A DNA stretch of 64,000 nt from JADZAI01 sp964390465 (GTDB lineage Bacteria; Pseudomonadota; Alphaproteobacteria; Micropepsales; Micropepsaceae), in contig CAYMIJ010000007.1 in assembly GCA_964390465.1 (NCBI GenBank), positions 66,996-130,995 on the forward strand, read 5' to 3'. Shown here piece by piece: positions 7,758 through 15,890 of this stretch (the stretch's first letter is position 1; every line of letters starts with the position of its first letter). The notes below the pieces were generated by a model. It saw nothing but the letters and a program-made list of their open reading frames with translations, did not search any database and was not told where the DNA came from. The position numbers and the translations under genes are program-made.

Positions 7758-9289
7758 GACATGGCTGCGGCGGAGATTGTCGGCACAGCTTTGGGTGCTT
7801 CGACGGACACATCAAAACGGTCACGCGCCCAACCCTCCTGCGCCAAAATACGAAAGCGGCACCCAATGCGCTCGCGCAGCCGCTTAAGCACGATAGGTTC
7901 GTGGCTGATCCAGCCGGCAATATCGGGATGCGCTGAACAGGTGAGTGTGCGGCCCGGATGGGCGCGCGCCTCCACTTCAATACGCCGCAGGAAAGCGTTG
8001 GCGATGGTGGCCACGGTCCTGACACGCCCGCCAGCAAGGACACCCCGCGCCGGCTCGGTCAGAAACTTCACCAGCGGGTCGCGCACGCGCTTGCGCGTGA
8101 GCTGGACCAGACCAAATTCCGACATTGCCGATATCTGGGTCGGCGTTCGATCACGGCCGAGACTCATGGCGAGCGTCTGCAGCACCCCCGCGATGTTTTC
8201 CGGGGCATTCATATGGATGAAGTCAATCACCACCAGCCCCCCAATGGCCCTTAGCCGCAACTGACGTCCGATTTCGGCCGCTGCGTCCTGATTGATGCGG
8301 AAGCTCGTTTCCTCAAGGCCGGACGAAGCCGTAAAGCTACCGGAGTTGACGTCAATGGCCGTCAAGGCCTCTGTCGTTTCAATGGTGATCCAGCCGCCAC
8401 AGGCCAGCGCCACGCGCGGATGCAGCAGGGCATCCACTTCGCTTTCGATGCCCATGTCCTCAAACAGTGCAGGGCCTTCGTATAGAGCTAGCTTTGGCAG
8501 AACCTCGGGCATGGCTTTGGCAGCATAGGCGCGGGCTTCGCCCAGCGACGCGGCATCGTCGATCAGCACACGGTCCGTTTCGATGGACACGAACTCACGC
8601 ATGGCGCGCTGAATGGGGTCGAGGTCGCAATAGACGGTTGAAGGTACACGGGCGGCCTTCGTTTTTACTGCGATCTGCTGCCATTGCTGGGCAAGACGTT
8701 CGGCATCTTCGTGCAGCTCAGCTGCGCCCGCTCCCATCGCCACCGTGCGCACAATGTAACCAGCATCGGCAATACATCCTTCTGCCTGTTCAAAGGCCGA
8801 AACGATGGCCATCAGCCGGTCTCGTTCCGTTTCATCCTCGATGCGACGTGACAGAGCCACACCTTTCTGGTTTGGCACCAGAATGAGCAGACGCCCTGGC
8901 AGCGTGACATTGGCTGAAAGGCGCGCCCCCTTCTCGCCGATGGGATCCTTGATCACCTGAACCAAAATCGCTTCGCCTTCGTGGACGCAGTCAGTGATGG
9001 GGGGCAGGTTTTCCTGAAAGCTTGGCAGGTCAGCCAGACAACGCGCTTCCTTGGCCCCCAGAAATCCGGCCCGCTCAAAGCCGACATCAACAAAAGCGGC
9101 CTGCATGGCTGGCAGCACACGCTGCACACGCCCCAGAACGATATTTCCTATAACGCTGTGTCCGGCACGGCCTTCGCCTACGGGCAGCCCCGCTGTCCGC
9201 TCGATATAAAGTTCTTCCAAGCGGCCGTCATGCACGACGGCCATCCGGCTTTCCCCCGCCCCTACATTGATCAGCACCTCGTTCGCCAT
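7754..9289 (-). CDS. rng: Ribonuclease E/G family protein lacking the zinc-link cysteines
   Basis: About 511 residues, the size of RNase G. An S1 domain comes first (GNIVLGRVQRVLPAMQAAFV), then the catalytic DNase-I-like subdomain with ITIETTEALTAIDVNSG and VVIDFIHM, whose Asp residues bind the metal. E. coli RNase G continues with LCNECPTCHGRGTVK; here the aligned stretch is LTEPARGVLAGGRVR, so the CPxC zinc link that joins protomers is absent. I start at 9289, where the family similarity begins; an in-frame ATG at 9328 would overlap maf by 26 bases. It lies between maf and yacG in a housekeeping operon. Role: 5'-end-dependent RNA maturation and decay. Confidence 0.88.
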   Translation of the reverse strand: MANEVLINVGAGESRMAVVHDGRLEELYIERTAGLPVGEGRAGHSVIGNIVLGRVQRVLPAMQAAFVDVGFERAGFLGAKEARCLADLPSFQENLPPITDCVHEGEAILVQVIKDPIGEKGARLSANVTLPGRLLILVPNQKGVALSRRIEDETERDRLMAIVSAFEQAEGCIADAGYIVRTVAMGAGAAELHEDAERLAQQWQQIAVKTKAARVPSTVYCDLDPIQRAMREFVSIETDRVLIDDAASLGEARAYAAKAMPEVLPKLALYEGPALFEDMGIESEVDALLHPRVALACGGWITIETTEALTAIDVNSGSFTASSGLEETSFRINQDAAAEIGRQLRLRAIGGLVVIDFIHMNAPENIAGVLQTLAMSLGRDRTPTQISAMSEFGLVQLTRKRVRDPLVKFLTEPARGVLAGGRVRTVATIANAFLRRIEVEARAHPGRTLTCSAHPDIAGWISHEPIVLKRLRERIGCRFRILAQEGWARDRFDVSVEAPKAVPTISAAAMS

Positions 9290-9302
9290 GCGAACAGACT
9301 CG

Positions 9303-9920
9303 TTATGTTTTGGTTTCCCCGACGTCATTTAATACAGGCTCAGAAGAAAAACCCAAGCCTGAAATAAGATGATGAGTTTCCGGCAACGGCAGGCCAATGA
9401 TGGCCGTATACGACCCGTTGATCGCGGGAATGAATGCTGCCGCCTTCCCCTGAATCGCGTAGCCACCGGCCTTGCCGATCCCTTCTCCGCAGACGGCATA
9501 TGATCCGATCTCGCGTACACTCAGCCGCTTGAAGGTCACCCGTGTGGCAATCGTACGATGGCGCAGCGCCCGACCCACAACGCCAGCGGCGATGGCCGTA
9601 TAGACCATGTGGCGGCGGCCCGACAGGCGCTGCAGGCACGCAGTCACGTCGGCGGCGCTCTCGGCTTTCGGCAGGATGCGCCGCCCGCAGGCCACCACCG
9701 TATCGGCAGCGAGGACCAGGCTACCGGGATCGGCCAGATCGGTCAGCACCTTTTCAGCCTTTGCCGTAGCCATGCGCTGGGCGTAGTGGGGCGGCAGTTC
9801 GCCTTTCAGAGGCGTTTCGTCGATGTCCGCAGGGTAGACATGGTCGGGCACAATCCCGATCTGCGCGAGAAGCTGGACGCGGCGCGGACTGGCGCTCGCC
9901 AGAACCAGCTTCAGCGTCAT
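9303..9920 (-). CDS. maf: Maf-family nucleoside triphosphate pyrophosphatase
   Basis: 205 residues. The Maf signature LVLASASPRRVQLLAQIG is at the N-terminus, LAADTVV holds the catalytic Asp region, and LSGRRHMVYTAI and KAGGYAIQGKAA are conserved blocks. Maf enzymes hydrolyse (d)UTP, dTTP or modified nucleotides to monophosphates. The start codon overlaps the infA stop by one base (TAATG), so the two are translationally coupled. The exact nucleotide specificity cannot be read from sequence. Confidence 0.93.
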   Translation of the reverse strand: MTLKLVLASASPRRVQLLAQIGIVPDHVYPADIDETPLKGELPPHYAQRMATAKAEKVLTDLADPGSLVLAADTVVACGRRILPKAESAADVTACLQRLSGRRHMVYTAIAAGVVGRALRHRTIATRVTFKRLSVREIGSYAVCGEGIGKAGGYAIQGKAAAFIPAINGSYTAIIGLPLPETHHLISGLGFSSEPVLNDVGETKT

Positions 9921-10138
9921 TACTTGAAGCGGAAGATGATGCGGCCCTTGGTGAGGTCATAGGGCGTCATGGCGACCAGAACCTTGTCGCCCGCCAGAAC
10001 GCGGATGCGGTTCTTGCGCATCTTGCCCGCGGTATGGGCGATGAGGATGTGGTCATTCTCCAGCTGCACGCGGAAGGTCGCGTTGGGCAGAAGTTCCAAT
10101 ACGGTGCCTGGAAATTCGAGCAGTTCTTCTTTCGCCAT
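9920..10138 (-). CDS. infA: Translation initiation factor IF-1
   Basis: 72 residues forming one S1/OB domain: MAKEELLEFPGTVLELLPN, then KMRKNRIRVLAGDKV and LTKGRIIFRFK. IF-1 sits in the A site of the 30S subunit during initiation. Length and sequence are typical of alphaproteobacteria. A 76-base gap separates it from the phosphatase gene upstream, enough for its own promoter. Confidence 0.98.
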   Translation of the reverse strand: MAKEELLEFPGTVLELLPNATFRVQLENDHILIAHTAGKMRKNRIRVLAGDKVLVAMTPYDLTKGRIIFRFK

Positions 10139-10214
10139 TCCTCAACCGGTGGCCACCACGTGAAAGGCGGCCCAATGACAGGATTTCAGCGGGAAAGCAA
10201 GCACGCACTGACTT

Positions 10215-10655
10215 TCAGGCAGTAAACCGCGTCTTGATCTTTCGCAGCAGTCCATCACGCACCGCGCGATAGACATCCAGCCGCTGGTCGCGCGATCCTT
10301 CATGGGCGGTCGGGTCGATGGTTGGCCAGTATTCGGCCTCAACCGCCATCACGCGGGTGAACTCCAGCGCCTTGTGATGGGCCTCGGGCGACAGCGAAAC
10401 GATGAGATCGAACGAGGAATCCTCAAGTTCGGCGAATGTCTTGGGCCGGTGTGCCGTAAGGTCGATGCCTATTTCCGCCAGTACTTCCACGGCCAGGGGG
10501 TCGAGCGCGCCGACCCGCACCCCGGCTGAATCCACATAACAGTGTGTGCCGTAAAGATGACGCATGATCGCCGCCGCCATGGGTGATCGCACGGCATTAT
10601 AGGTGCAGGCGAACAACATCGCGTCCGGCAGGTCCTCGCCATTCGGACCTTTCAT
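10215..10655 (-). CDS. Low-molecular-weight protein tyrosine phosphatase family protein
   Basis: 146 residues. CTYNAVRSPMA (residues 17-27) is the CX5R(S/T) P-loop of low-molecular-weight phosphatases and ArsC-type reductases. TIDPT near residue 117 is in the place of the catalytic acid Asp. The Cys pair of thioredoxin-linked arsenate reductases is not evident, so phosphatase is more likely. The start overlaps the UPF0262 stop by 4 bases. This gene is regularly found between UPF0262 and infA in alphaproteobacteria, but its substrate is not known. Confidence 0.85.
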   Translation of the reverse strand: MKGPNGEDLPDAMLFACTYNAVRSPMAAAIMRHLYGTHCYVDSAGVRVGALDPLAVEVLAEIGIDLTAHRPKTFAELEDSSFDLIVSLSPEAHHKALEFTRVMAVEAEYWPTIDPTAHEGSRDQRLDVYRAVRDGLLRKIKTRFTA

Positions 10656-11140
10656 GACCGGCCAGCATCATCCTTGACGTGCAGCGCGCAGATCAGTGTG
10701 AACAGGCGCCGGGCCGTGTCGAAGTCCAGCTCGATCTTGTCCTTCAGACGTTCGCGCAGCACTTCCGAGCCTTCGTTGTGCAGGCCGCGCCGCCCCATGT
10801 CGATCGCTTCGATCTGCGATGGCGGGGCCATCTTGATGGCGGCGTAATAGCTGTCGCAGACGAAGAAATAGTCCTTCACGATCTTTCGGAACGGCGTCAG
10901 CGACAGAATGATCTTGCCGTGCGGGCTGCGGTCCGCGCTCATGATGTCGAAGACCAGCCGCCCGTCCTGAAGGGCCAGCCGAAGCACATAGGGCCCGCCC
11001 GGCGATTGCACGGGATGAAACGAATTCTGTTCCACCAGATCGAAAATGGCGACCCGGCGTTCGTGCTCCACATCCGGCCCGCGCGACTGGATGCTGGCTT
11101 CATCGAGTTCAACCTCGATCAGGCGGAAGGTGTCGCTCAT
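10652..11140 (-). CDS. UPF0262 family protein
   Basis: 162 residues. VEHERRVAIFDLVEQNSF, VKDYFFVCDSYY, IEAIDMGRRGLHNEGS and DTARRLFTLICALH are the conserved blocks of UPF0262, a family confined largely to alphaproteobacteria and without a known function. It overlaps hisD by 4 bases upstream and the phosphatase gene by 4 bases downstream, so its product level is tied to theirs. Confidence 0.93.
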   Translation of the reverse strand: MSDTFRLIEVELDEASIQSRGPDVEHERRVAIFDLVEQNSFHPVQSPGGPYVLRLALQDGRLVFDIMSADRSPHGKIILSLTPFRKIVKDYFFVCDSYYAAIKMAPPSQIEAIDMGRRGLHNEGSEVLRERLKDKIELDFDTARRLFTLICALHVKDDAGRS

Positions 11141-12432
11141 CGGTGGTTCAACCGGATCGAGACAGAGCGCGCATGGGCCGGCAGACCCTCGCGCAGGGCA
11201 AGCGTCACGGCCGCAGGACCGATGGCGGCAAGACTGTCTGCAGTGCAGCGCACCAGCGTCGTGCGCTTCATGAAATCCAGCACCCCAAGGCCGGATGCAA
11301 ATCGTGCCGTGCGCGATGTCGGCAGGACATGGTTGGGGCCAGCGATGTAATCGCCGATGGCCTCCGGCGTGTAGCGGCCCAGAAAGATCGCCCCGGCATG
11401 AGAGATGCGCGCAGCCAGCGCATCCGGTTTTTCAACCGCCAGTTCCAGATGTTCAGGTGCCAGGGCATCGACAAGGGCGGGTGCTTCGTTCAAATCCCGT
11501 ACCACGATGATGGCACCATAGGCCTGCCAGCTTGCGCGCGCGATGGAGGCGCGCGTCGAATGGGCCAGCTCGCGCTCTACCGCGGCCTCGACGGCGGTGG
11601 CGAAGGCGGCATGGTCGGTGATGAGAATGGACTGGGCTGATTCATCATGCTCGGCCTGGCTCAGCAGGTCGGCTGCAATCCATGACGGGTCATTGGCCGC
11701 GTCTGCGACCACCAGGATTTCGGATGGCCCAGCAATCATGTCGATGCCGACCTGCCCAAACACCCGCCGTTTGGCGGCGGCGACATAGGCATTGCCAGGT
11801 CCGGTGATCTTGTCCACCGCCGGAATGGATGGCGTGCCATAGGCGAAGGCGGCAATCGCCTGTGCCCCGCCGATGCGATAGATTTCGGTTACGCCCGCTA
11901 GGCGCGCCGCCGCAAGGACCAGAGGATTGACCCGTCCGTCCGGCGTCGGCACGGCCATCGCCACCCGCTTCACGCCAGCGACTTTTGCCGGAATCGCATT
12001 CATCAGGACGGAACTGGGATAAGATGCCAAACCGCCAGGCACATAAAGCCCTGCCGCATCCACCGGGGTCCAGCGCGCGCCCAGTTCGACACCTGCCGCA
12101 TCGTGGAAATGAATGGCGTGCGGCAACTGCGTTTCATGGAAGGCACGGATGCGCTCCGCCGCAAGTTCGAGTGCCACCACCGCTTCGACATCGGCCTGAT
12201 CGGCAGCAGCGGCGATCTCATCATCCCGCATGCGGAGTCTTTGAGGTGCCAAGGTGAGGCGGTCAAAGCGGGCAGTATATTCAACCAGCGCGTCATCGCC
12301 CCGCGCGCGCACGTCAGCAATGATGCCGGCGACACGCGCATCGACATCCTCGTCCGCCTCGCGCTTCAGGTGCAGCAGTGCATCGAAACGCTCGGCGAAG
12401 TCTGTCTGGGCTGTGGAAAGACGCAGAACCAT
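11137..12432 (-). CDS. hisD: Histidinol dehydrogenase
   Basis: 431 residues, the usual length. The motif region IAGPSEILVVAD, the zinc-binding QAEHDESAQ and the late TGPGNAYVAAAKR are all present. The enzyme makes the last two oxidations of histidine biosynthesis, L-histidinol to L-histidine, with two NAD. It heads a tightly packed group with UPF0262 and the phosphatase. The other histidine genes are not in this window. Confidence 0.97.
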   Translation of the reverse strand: MVLRLSTAQTDFAERFDALLHLKREADEDVDARVAGIIADVRARGDDALVEYTARFDRLTLAPQRLRMRDDEIAAAADQADVEAVVALELAAERIRAFHETQLPHAIHFHDAAGVELGARWTPVDAAGLYVPGGLASYPSSVLMNAIPAKVAGVKRVAMAVPTPDGRVNPLVLAAARLAGVTEIYRIGGAQAIAAFAYGTPSIPAVDKITGPGNAYVAAAKRRVFGQVGIDMIAGPSEILVVADAANDPSWIAADLLSQAEHDESAQSILITDHAAFATAVEAAVERELAHSTRASIARASWQAYGAIIVVRDLNEAPALVDALAPEHLELAVEKPDALAARISHAGAIFLGRYTPEAIGDYIAGPNHVLPTSRTARFASGLGVLDFMKRTTLVRCTADSLAAIGPAAVTLALREGLPAHARSVSIRLNHR

Positions 12433-12495
12433 GAGAAGGGCACCATGCGACGGGAGGCCCCGTCAGATCAATGTTGAGCGCCGGGGATCCACCGC

Positions 12496-14565
12496 TCACC
12501 CGGACTCGGGCACATGGCGTTCCAGCTCGTCGATCCACAGCCGCGCCGAGGCATCGCTCGGCGCGCGCCAGTCACCGCGCGGGCTGAGGGAAACCGGCAG
12601 CACCTTGGGACCGTTTGGCAGCGCCGAGCGCTTGAACTGGCTCGTCTGGAAGAAGCGCGTCAGGAATACGCGCAGCCATTTGCGGATTTCCGCAAGGTCA
12701 TAACTGCGCTTGTCACCCACCTGCATCCCTTCCGGCCATGTCCCCGCGCTGGCGTCATGCCAGGCATGCCAGGCCAGAAAGGCGACTTTCGACGGCGCGA
12801 AGCCGTGGCGCACCGTGTAGAATAGGTTGAAGTCCTGCAACGCATAAGGGCCGATGATATCTTCAGTGCGCTGCACGGCGCGCCCCTGCTCCAGCGGCAG
12901 AAGCTCCGGTGATATCTCGGTCGCCAGCACCGCACGCAGGGTACCTGACGCTGCCTCGCCAAACTCGCCGCGTTCAGCCACCCAGCGGATGAGATGCTGG
13001 ATCATGGTTTTCGGCACACCCGCATTTACACCGTAATGCGACATGTGATCGCCGACGCCATAGGTGCACCAGCCTAGCGCCAGCTCGCTGAGATCGCCGG
13101 TGCCGATGACCAGCGCGTTGTTCAGATTGGCCAGTCGGAACAGATAGGCCGTGCGCGCCCCCGCCTGCACATTCTCATAGGTGATGTCGTATTGCGGATC
13201 ACCGTCCGCCACCGGATGGCCGATATCCTTCAGGGTCAGCTTCGCCACATCAGCGATTCCGATTTCGCTGGCCGTCACGCCAAACGCCTTCATCAAGGTC
13301 CACGCGCTGTCCAGGGTGCGCGCGGACGTACCGAAGCCCGGCATGGTATAGGCTAGGATGTTAGTGCGTGGCAGGCCCAAGCGGTCCATTGCGCGGGCAC
13401 ACACGACCAGTGCATGGGTTGAGTCAAGGCCGCCCGAAATACCGATGACGACCTTCCGGATGCCGGTCGCCTGAAGCCGCGTGATGAGACCGCGCACCTG
13501 AATGTTATAGGCCTCGTAACAGTCCTGATCGCGTCTCGCGGCATCGTCCGGCACGAAGGGATAGCGTTGCTGGGGCCGCTTAAGATTGCGGCTTTGGGTC
13601 ACTGCCGCACTGTCAAAGGTGAACGGGATACTGCGAAACGGCTTGCGGTTCCCGTCGGCGCAATCGCCCCAACTGCCAAGACGCATACGCTCCAGCACAA
13701 GTGCCTCAACGTCAATGTCGGCGATCAATGTCTGGCTGGTGTCCGAGAACCGGTCGCCTTCTGCCAGCAGTTTGCCATTCTCATAGATCAGCGCGTGGCC
13801 ATCCCAGGCGAGGTCCGTAGTCGACTCGCCAGCCCCTGCCGCCGCATAGGCATACGCCGAAACCGTGCGCGCCGAATGGCTCGCGCACAACAACTTGCGT
13901 GCGTCGCCCTTCCCGACCGTGATATTGCTGGCGGACAGGTTCAGCAGGATGGTCGCTCCGGCCAAAGCCGCCAGCGACGATGGCGGCACGGGCACCCAGA
14001 CATCCTCGCAGATTTCAATTCCGACAGCTATGCGCGCGTCGCCAGTTGCCTTGAAAATAAGGTCGGTGCCGAACGGCACCTCCTCGCCCGCCACACACAC
14101 CGTGGCTCCCGGCGGCACGGTCGAACCAGACGCAAAATAGCGCTTCTCATAGAACTCGCGGTAATTGGGCAGATAAGTCTTGGGTACGGCACCGATGATA
14201 CGCCCGGCATGGAAGATCAAAGCGCAGTTATAAAGCCTTCCGCCCTGCGCCAACGGCGCGCCTGCAACCACCAAAGAGGGAACGTCCGCCAGTGCCCTCG
14301 CGACATGCCAGGCAGCATCTTCCACCCCATCCAGCAAAGGACGTTGGAAAAACAACTCGTCGCTGGAATATCCGCTGAGTGACAGTTCTGGAAACAGGAT
14401 AATGTCGGCCTCTGCCTCTGCCGCTGCCCTGGCATCCCTGATGATCGCCAGCGCATTTGCATTCGGATCAGCTATAGCCACCTCGGGCACGGCAACAGCC
14501 AGCCTGGCAAAACCGTGGTTTCGCCTGGACCAAAATATGCTGTTGCCTGACTTGTTTTTCGTCAT
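12496..14565 (-). CDS. nadE: Glutamine-dependent NAD+ synthetase
   Basis: 689 residues. The N-terminal nitrilase-type glutaminase domain has the Glu of ILFPELSLSGY, the Lys of VPKTYLPNYREFYE and the Cys of GIEICEDVW. The C-terminal synthetase has the PP-loop VIGISGGLDSTHAL and GTGDLSELALGWCTYG. The enzyme amidates deamido-NAD using glutamine nitrogen. The ATG at 14565 is preceded by GTGAGG with a 3-base gap; an in-frame ATG at 14601 lacks a site. The gene appears monocistronic. The C-terminal 60 residues (LTRFFQTSQFKRSALPNGPK) match long-form enzymes. Confidence 0.96.
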   Translation of the reverse strand: MTKNKSGNSIFWSRRNHGFARLAVAVPEVAIADPNANALAIIRDARAAAEAEADIILFPELSLSGYSSDELFFQRPLLDGVEDAAWHVARALADVPSLVVAGAPLAQGGRLYNCALIFHAGRIIGAVPKTYLPNYREFYEKRYFASGSTVPPGATVCVAGEEVPFGTDLIFKATGDARIAVGIEICEDVWVPVPPSSLAALAGATILLNLSASNITVGKGDARKLLCASHSARTVSAYAYAAAGAGESTTDLAWDGHALIYENGKLLAEGDRFSDTSQTLIADIDVEALVLERMRLGSWGDCADGNRKPFRSIPFTFDSAAVTQSRNLKRPQQRYPFVPDDAARRDQDCYEAYNIQVRGLITRLQATGIRKVVIGISGGLDSTHALVVCARAMDRLGLPRTNILAYTMPGFGTSARTLDSAWTLMKAFGVTASEIGIADVAKLTLKDIGHPVADGDPQYDITYENVQAGARTAYLFRLANLNNALVIGTGDLSELALGWCTYGVGDHMSHYGVNAGVPKTMIQHLIRWVAERGEFGEAASGTLRAVLATEISPELLPLEQGRAVQRTEDIIGPYALQDFNLFYTVRHGFAPSKVAFLAWHAWHDASAGTWPEGMQVGDKRSYDLAEIRKWLRVFLTRFFQTSQFKRSALPNGPKVLPVSLSPRGDWRAPSDASARLWIDELERHVPESG

Positions 14566-14670
14566 CCGCCTCACCTGTGCGGACAGGATAGCCGTTGGCA
14601 CATGAACGCGCTAGCTTGCGAGAGGATCATAGTCTTGAACTTGCGATCCATTGACCGCATATCCGCGCGA

Positions 14671-15651
14671 TCAAGCCGCGCGATTGTAGTTCGAACGAAC
14701 GCGCTGATCGATCCAAGTATAGGTTTTTTCCAGCCCCTCGCGCAGCTGTCTTTGTGGCTGCCACCCCAAGCGCTCCTGAATGAGACGATTGTCGGAATTG
14801 CGCCCACGCACCCCCGTGGGGCCAGGAATATGGTTTATCTTAAGGCTCTTGCCCGCGATGTCTGTCACAATGTCGACCAGCCGGTTGATCGTCACCATCT
14901 CAACCGAACCAATATTAACTGGCCCTTCAAAAACAGGATTGCGCAGAAGCTTGATGGTGCCCTCGACACATTCATCAACATAAAGGAAAGAGCGAGTCTG
15001 CTCGCCATCCCCCCATATTTCAATTTCGCCGCCATCTTTGGCCATAGCGACCTTCCGGCAGACAGCAGCAGGCGCTTTTTCCTTGCCCCCGGCCCATGTG
15101 CCTTCTGGGCCAAAAATATTATGATAACGCGCAATCCGGCATTTCATGCCGTAATTCCGATTGTAGGCAAGATAAAGCCTCTCGCTGAAGAGTTTTTCCC
15201 AGCCATATTCACTGTCGGGATCGGCTGGATAGGCCGAGTCTTCTGAACATTTCGGGTTTTCAGGATCACGCTGATTGCGGGCTGGGTAGATGCATGCAGA
15301 CGATGAATAGAAAATATTCTGAATACTCCGCCGACGACAGGCCTCAAGAACATTCAGATTAATCGTCGCAGAGTTATGCATGATGTCAGCATCATGCTCG
15401 CCGGTAAAAATATAACCCGCGCCACCCATGTCAGCGGCCAGCTGGTAGACTTCATCAAACTTCGTATCGAGCACATCGCGGCACAAGACCGGGTCGCGTA
15501 AGTCACCTAAGACGAAATCGTCCGCCTCAGTTTCCGCATGCTCGTGATTCTTGAGATCAACACCACGGACCCAAAGACCATCACGCTTCAGGCGCTTGAC
15601 GAGATGCCCACCAACAAAGCCCCCCGCGCCAAGTACCAAAGCCTTCCGCAT
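14671..15651 (-). CDS. NAD-dependent epimerase, GDP-mannose 3,5-epimerase-like
   Basis: 326 residues of extended SDR. The NAD-binding VLGAGGFVGGHLVKRLK is at the start; SSSACIYPA holds the catalytic Ser/Cys region and YGWEKL the Tyr-x3-Lys. The stretches QLAADMGGAGYI and NIFGPEGTWAGGKEKAPAA closely resemble plant GDP-mannose 3,5-epimerase, which makes GDP-L-galactose and GDP-L-gulose. The ATG at 15651 follows GGGGGA by 6 bases. The gene diverges from the sulfatase gene. No other nucleotide-sugar or glycan gene is adjacent, so the end use of the product is unclear. Confidence 0.8.
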   Translation of the reverse strand: MRKALVLGAGGFVGGHLVKRLKRDGLWVRGVDLKNHEHAETEADDFVLGDLRDPVLCRDVLDTKFDEVYQLAADMGGAGYIFTGEHDADIMHNSATINLNVLEACRRRSIQNIFYSSSACIYPARNQRDPENPKCSEDSAYPADPDSEYGWEKLFSERLYLAYNRNYGMKCRIARYHNIFGPEGTWAGGKEKAPAAVCRKVAMAKDGGEIEIWGDGEQTRSFLYVDECVEGTIKLLRNPVFEGPVNIGSVEMVTINRLVDIVTDIAGKSLKINHIPGPTGVRGRNSDNRLIQERLGWQPQRQLREGLEKTYTWIDQRVRSNYNRAA

Positions 15652-15890
15652 GCACATTCCCCCATTGGAATCCCGACTGATACTGCGGCCGGGTCTCGTA
15701 TGCCCAGTTCAGAAACCCCACCACAGACGAAAACGTAAGGGAATCAAGCTGGCAACCAGCAAACATAAACTCCACTTTGCGGAAATCGCCAGTGCCAATA
15801 TGGGCAATACCGATCTTTTGCCTTCATTGCATTGACGATCGTGATGATCGGTGTCGATGATGACGCCCTGATTATGGTTAAGGTTGGAAC

